Positions 5,990-7,728 of a stretch of 7,728 nucleotides of DNA are shown here, in pieces. Below the pieces are notes generated by a model. The model did no database searches. It saw nothing but the letters and a program-made list of their open reading frames with translations, and had not been told where the DNA came from. Both the position numbers and the translations under genes were made by a program. Where the stretch lies: contig JADHQX010000055.1 of the NCBI GenBank assembly GCA_016777745.1, forward strand, positions 1-7,728, given 5' to 3'. This stretch comes from Candidatus Pelagibacterales bacterium (GTDB taxonomy: Bacteria; Pseudomonadota; Alphaproteobacteria; Pelagibacterales; AG-422-B15). The number at the start of each line of letters is the position of its first letter. Position 1 is the first letter of the stretch.

Positions 5990-6805
5990 GTGAAAATTAG
6001 CGTTATTTTTACAACCTATAATTCCCCGAAATGGCTTGAGAAAGTGTTGTGGGGATTTGCCAATCAAACTGATTCGAATTTTGAAGTGATCGTGGCAGAT
6101 GATGGCTCTGGACCTGAGACCACGGCCGTGATGGATGCCGCACGCGCCCAAGGCCAGGAAAATGTGCGTCATGTCTGGCATGAAGATCGCGGCTTTCAGA
6201 AGTGTCAAATCCTTAATCGGGCCATCGTTGCAGCGACTGGGGATTATTTGATTTTGACGGACGGAGACTGCGTGCCGCGCAAGGATTTCGTAAGCCAGCA
6301 TCGGGCGGCCGCTCGGCCGGGATTTTTTTTGAGTGGTGGCTATTTTAAGTTGACTTTGCCGGTCAGTCAGGCCATCACGCAAGAGGATGTAATTGCCCAG
6401 CGGTGCTTTGATCCCGCTTGGCTGAAGGCCCAAGGTATGCCGATGTCTCCCAAATCCCTAAAACTACGGGCGCAAGGGTCGGCATCAAAGATCTTGAATC
6501 GATTAACGCCAACCAAAGCGACCTGGAATGGTCATAACGCCTCCTGTTGGAAGACCGACGCTTTGTTGGTTAATGGCTTTGATGAGCGCCTGCAGTATGG
6601 CGGCTTAGATCGAGAGTTTGGTGAGCGTCTCGTTAACGCTGGCATCAAGACCAGGCAAATCCGATATAGCGCCATTACCGTGCATTTGGATCATCCCAGG
6701 AGCTACGAGTCATCGGAAGGGTGGGCCCATAATCAAGGGATTCGAGATGGGGTGCGTCGCCATAAAATTGTTGTAACCCCAGCTGGGATTGATCAGATAA
6801 CCTGA
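5990..6805 (+). CDS. GT2 family glycosyltransferase with galactosyltransferase-type C-terminal region
   Basis: The 271-residue protein is a GT-A fold glycosyltransferase. The N-terminal strand-loop MKISVIFTTYNSPKWLEKVL (1-20) is followed by VIVADDGS (33-40), which binds the nucleotide, then HEDRGFQKCQILNRAI (64-79), and ILTDGDCVPR (88-97), whose D91-x-D93 is the metal-binding DxD. The segment NASCWKTDALLVNGFDERLQ (183-202) followed by YGGLDREFGERL (203-214) matches the galactosyltransferase C-terminal domain (PF02709-like) and should hold the acceptor site and catalytic acid. No membrane helix is seen, so it is probably cytosolic or peripheral. The start is GTG, with GGGA several bases upstream as a partial ribosome binding site. 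Neighbouring glycosyltransferases suggest LPS-core or surface-glycan assembly; the sugar transferred is unknown. It is the only major plus-strand gene here. Confidence 0.93.
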   Translation: MKISVIFTTYNSPKWLEKVLWGFANQTDSNFEVIVADDGSGPETTAVMDAARAQGQENVRHVWHEDRGFQKCQILNRAIVAATGDYLILTDGDCVPRKDFVSQHRAAARPGFFLSGGYFKLTLPVSQAITQEDVIAQRCFDPAWLKAQGMPMSPKSLKLRAQGSASKILNRLTPTKATWNGHNASCWKTDALLVNGFDERLQYGGLDREFGERLVNAGIKTRQIRYSAITVHLDHPRSYESSEGWAHNQGIRDGVRRHKIVVTPAGIDQIT

Positions 6806-6812
6806 TGCGTTG

Positions 6813-6828
6813 GGCTCATGCTTGAGCC
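6813..6828. terminator. Short hairpin at the convergent gene junction
   Basis: GGCTCA (6813-6818) pairs with TGAGCC (6823-6828) around TGCT. It overlaps the stop codon of the minus-strand GT4 and lies 8 bases after the GT2 stop. Neither strand has a T-run after it, so it is at best a weak bidirectional terminator. Confidence 0.25.
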
Positions 6829-7728
6829 AGTGCCCGGTAATGGTTGAGCAAGGCTTGGGCTTCGGTTTCAACCGAGTATCGATCAAGGACCGTTTGCCGA
6901 GCATTGGCGGCTAATCGGGACCGAAGATCCTCATCTGTTATCAGGCGTTGCAGAGCTGCCTCAGTGCTTGGCACGTCGCCGATATCAACGAGCAAACCGT
7001 TTTCCTCTGGGGTCAGAATATCTGGCCAGGCGCCGGCGCGACTCGCAATGACAGCGCGCGCGCTGCTCATGGCTTCGAGAACGGTTAAGCCAAAGCCTTC
7101 GTTTCGGCTGAGGGCGGTAACAATCGACATGCAGGCAAAAAGACTCGGCAATTCCTCGAAGGGTCGCGAGCCGGTAAACACAACGCGATCCAGCACGCCG
7201 GCGCGCTCGGCTTGTTGCTTGAGGCCATTGACGAAGGGTTGCTCGGCGGGCTTGATCTCGCCAACGATGATGAGTGCCCAATCGCTGTGACGGGCAAGGA
7301 GGGGCAGTGCCGCGTTCACCAAGACATCAACGCCTTTTTGGACCCGAACCCGCCCAAAGATTCCAATGTAGTGTTGGGCTGGGACGACTAGATCAGTCGG
7401 CAAGGCAACCGGCTCGCGTGTCGGCTGATACCGCTCGGTGTCAATGCCATGTGGAATCAGTTTGTCTGGTGGTGTTTCCAGATAGCCCGCGGCGGCGTTG
7501 CAGGTAGAGATCACGCTGTCCATCTGCGTCATGAGCCAGCGGGTAAACCGAGTGTGGTGTCGCTGGGCCGTGGAGGTGAATAAAAGTCGCACGGTGCAGC
7601 GGGCGAAATATCGCAGAATCAGGCCCTGAATCATTTCGTTGTTCCGTCGTGCGTGAAATACGACGGTGCGTCCCTGGGCCTGCCGACTGCAAAGCTTGCG
7701 CAACAACGGGAGAAATTGCGCGCGTTTG
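6816..7728 (-). CDS. GT4 glycosyltransferase resembling LPS-core mannosyltransferase LpcC/LpsB, N-terminus cut by window edge
   Basis: The reading frame is open to the right edge; a TTG at 7706 is not a credible start because coding-like sequence (KRAQFLP) continues upstream. About 303 residues are visible, so roughly the first 50 or more are missing. Visible elements are VVFHARRNNEM (about 7664-7632), FTSTAQRHHTRFTRW (about 7580-7536), IPHGIDTERY near 7440, GIFGRVRVQKGVDV (about 7364-7320) at the start of the sugar-nucleotide domain, and EGFGLTVLEAMS near 7100-7065 containing the E-x7-E motif. The run of TSTAQR, HTRFTRW, MDSVIST and HGID resembles the alphaproteobacterial LpcC/LpsB mannosyltransferases that extend the inner LPS core. 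That makes an LPS-core role likely, but sugar and acceptor are inferred. It converges on the GT2 gene with 10 bp between stop codons. Confidence 0.9.
   Translation of the reverse strand, partial: KRAQFLPLLRKLCSRQAQGRTVVFHARRNNEMIQGLILRYFARCTVRLLFTSTAQRHHTRFTRWLMTQMDSVISTCNAAAGYLETPPDKLIPHGIDTERYQPTREPVALPTDLVVPAQHYIGIFGRVRVQKGVDVLVNAALPLLARHSDWALIIVGEIKPAEQPFVNGLKQQAERAGVLDRVVFTGSRPFEELPSLFACMSIVTALSRNEGFGLTVLEAMSSARAVIASRAGAWPDILTPEENGLLVDIGDVPSTEAALQRLITDEDLRSRLAANARQTVLDRYSVETEAQALLNHYRALAQA

Noticed and set aside
5861..6433. 190-codon minus-strand ORF opposite the GT2 start region
   Set aside because: It overlaps most of the N-terminal half of the GT2 gene, which has clear DDGS and DxD motifs, and its own translation resembles nothing known.
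6816..7706. TTG at 7706 as the start of the right-hand GT4
   Set aside because: The frame stays open to the edge and the missing N-terminal domain is expected further upstream, so the gene is cut by the window rather than starting there.
1..7728. CRISPR array, insertion sequence, tRNA or defence system
   Set aside because: I found no regularly spaced repeats, terminal inverted repeats with a transposase, cloverleaf-like sequence or nuclease/toxin domain; all large genes fit envelope or metabolic families.

Overview
The window looks like a chromosomal segment of a moderately GC-rich Gram-negative bacterium, most likely a proteobacterium. It holds envelope genes: an RND exporter resembling the hopanoid-associated HpnN family, a YeiH-type membrane protein, and three glycosyltransferases, one resembling the LPS-core mannosyltransferases LpcC/LpsB. 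Genus-level placement is not possible from the sequence alone. I see no rRNA, tRNA, CRISPR array, insertion sequence or phage gene.

Layout. From 5721 down to 1, everything is on the minus strand. In transcription order it runs: a GT4 glycosyltransferase (5721-4525), an 842-residue RND/MMPL exporter whose start overlaps the GT4 stop as ATGA (4528-2000), a YeiH/UPF0324 membrane protein (1957-1022), a possible 58-residue single-span membrane peptide (997-821), and a luciferase-like monooxygenase cut by the left edge (713-1). A 268-bp gap (5722-5989) separates this block from a plus-strand GT2 glycosyltransferase with a GTG start (5990-6805). That gene converges, with only 10 bp between stops, on a second GT4 glycosyltransferase (minus strand, 6816 to beyond the right edge).

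How the parts may work together. The tightest link is GT4 plus RND exporter: the overlapping stop and start suggest coupled translation. A cytosolic enzyme that glycosylates a lipid acceptor, followed by a two-repeat RND protein that moves lipid across the envelope, would form a simple make-and-move pair. This is inference, since neither substrate can be read from the sequence. The GT2 and the LpcC-like GT4 suggest that the right half belongs to an LPS-core or surface-glycan locus. YeiH and the luciferase-like enzyme have no obvious link to glycan assembly and may simply be downstream neighbours.

The intergenic region 5722-5989 is the most structured non-coding part. It contains overlapping sigma70-like promoters on opposite strands that share one TATA core, a short palindrome next to it, an inverted repeat in the GT4 leader, and a short leader ORF ending in ATGA with the second possible GT4 start. 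No clearly new defence or mobile system is visible. The items that merit a check are the exporter pair, the small membrane ORF and this control region.
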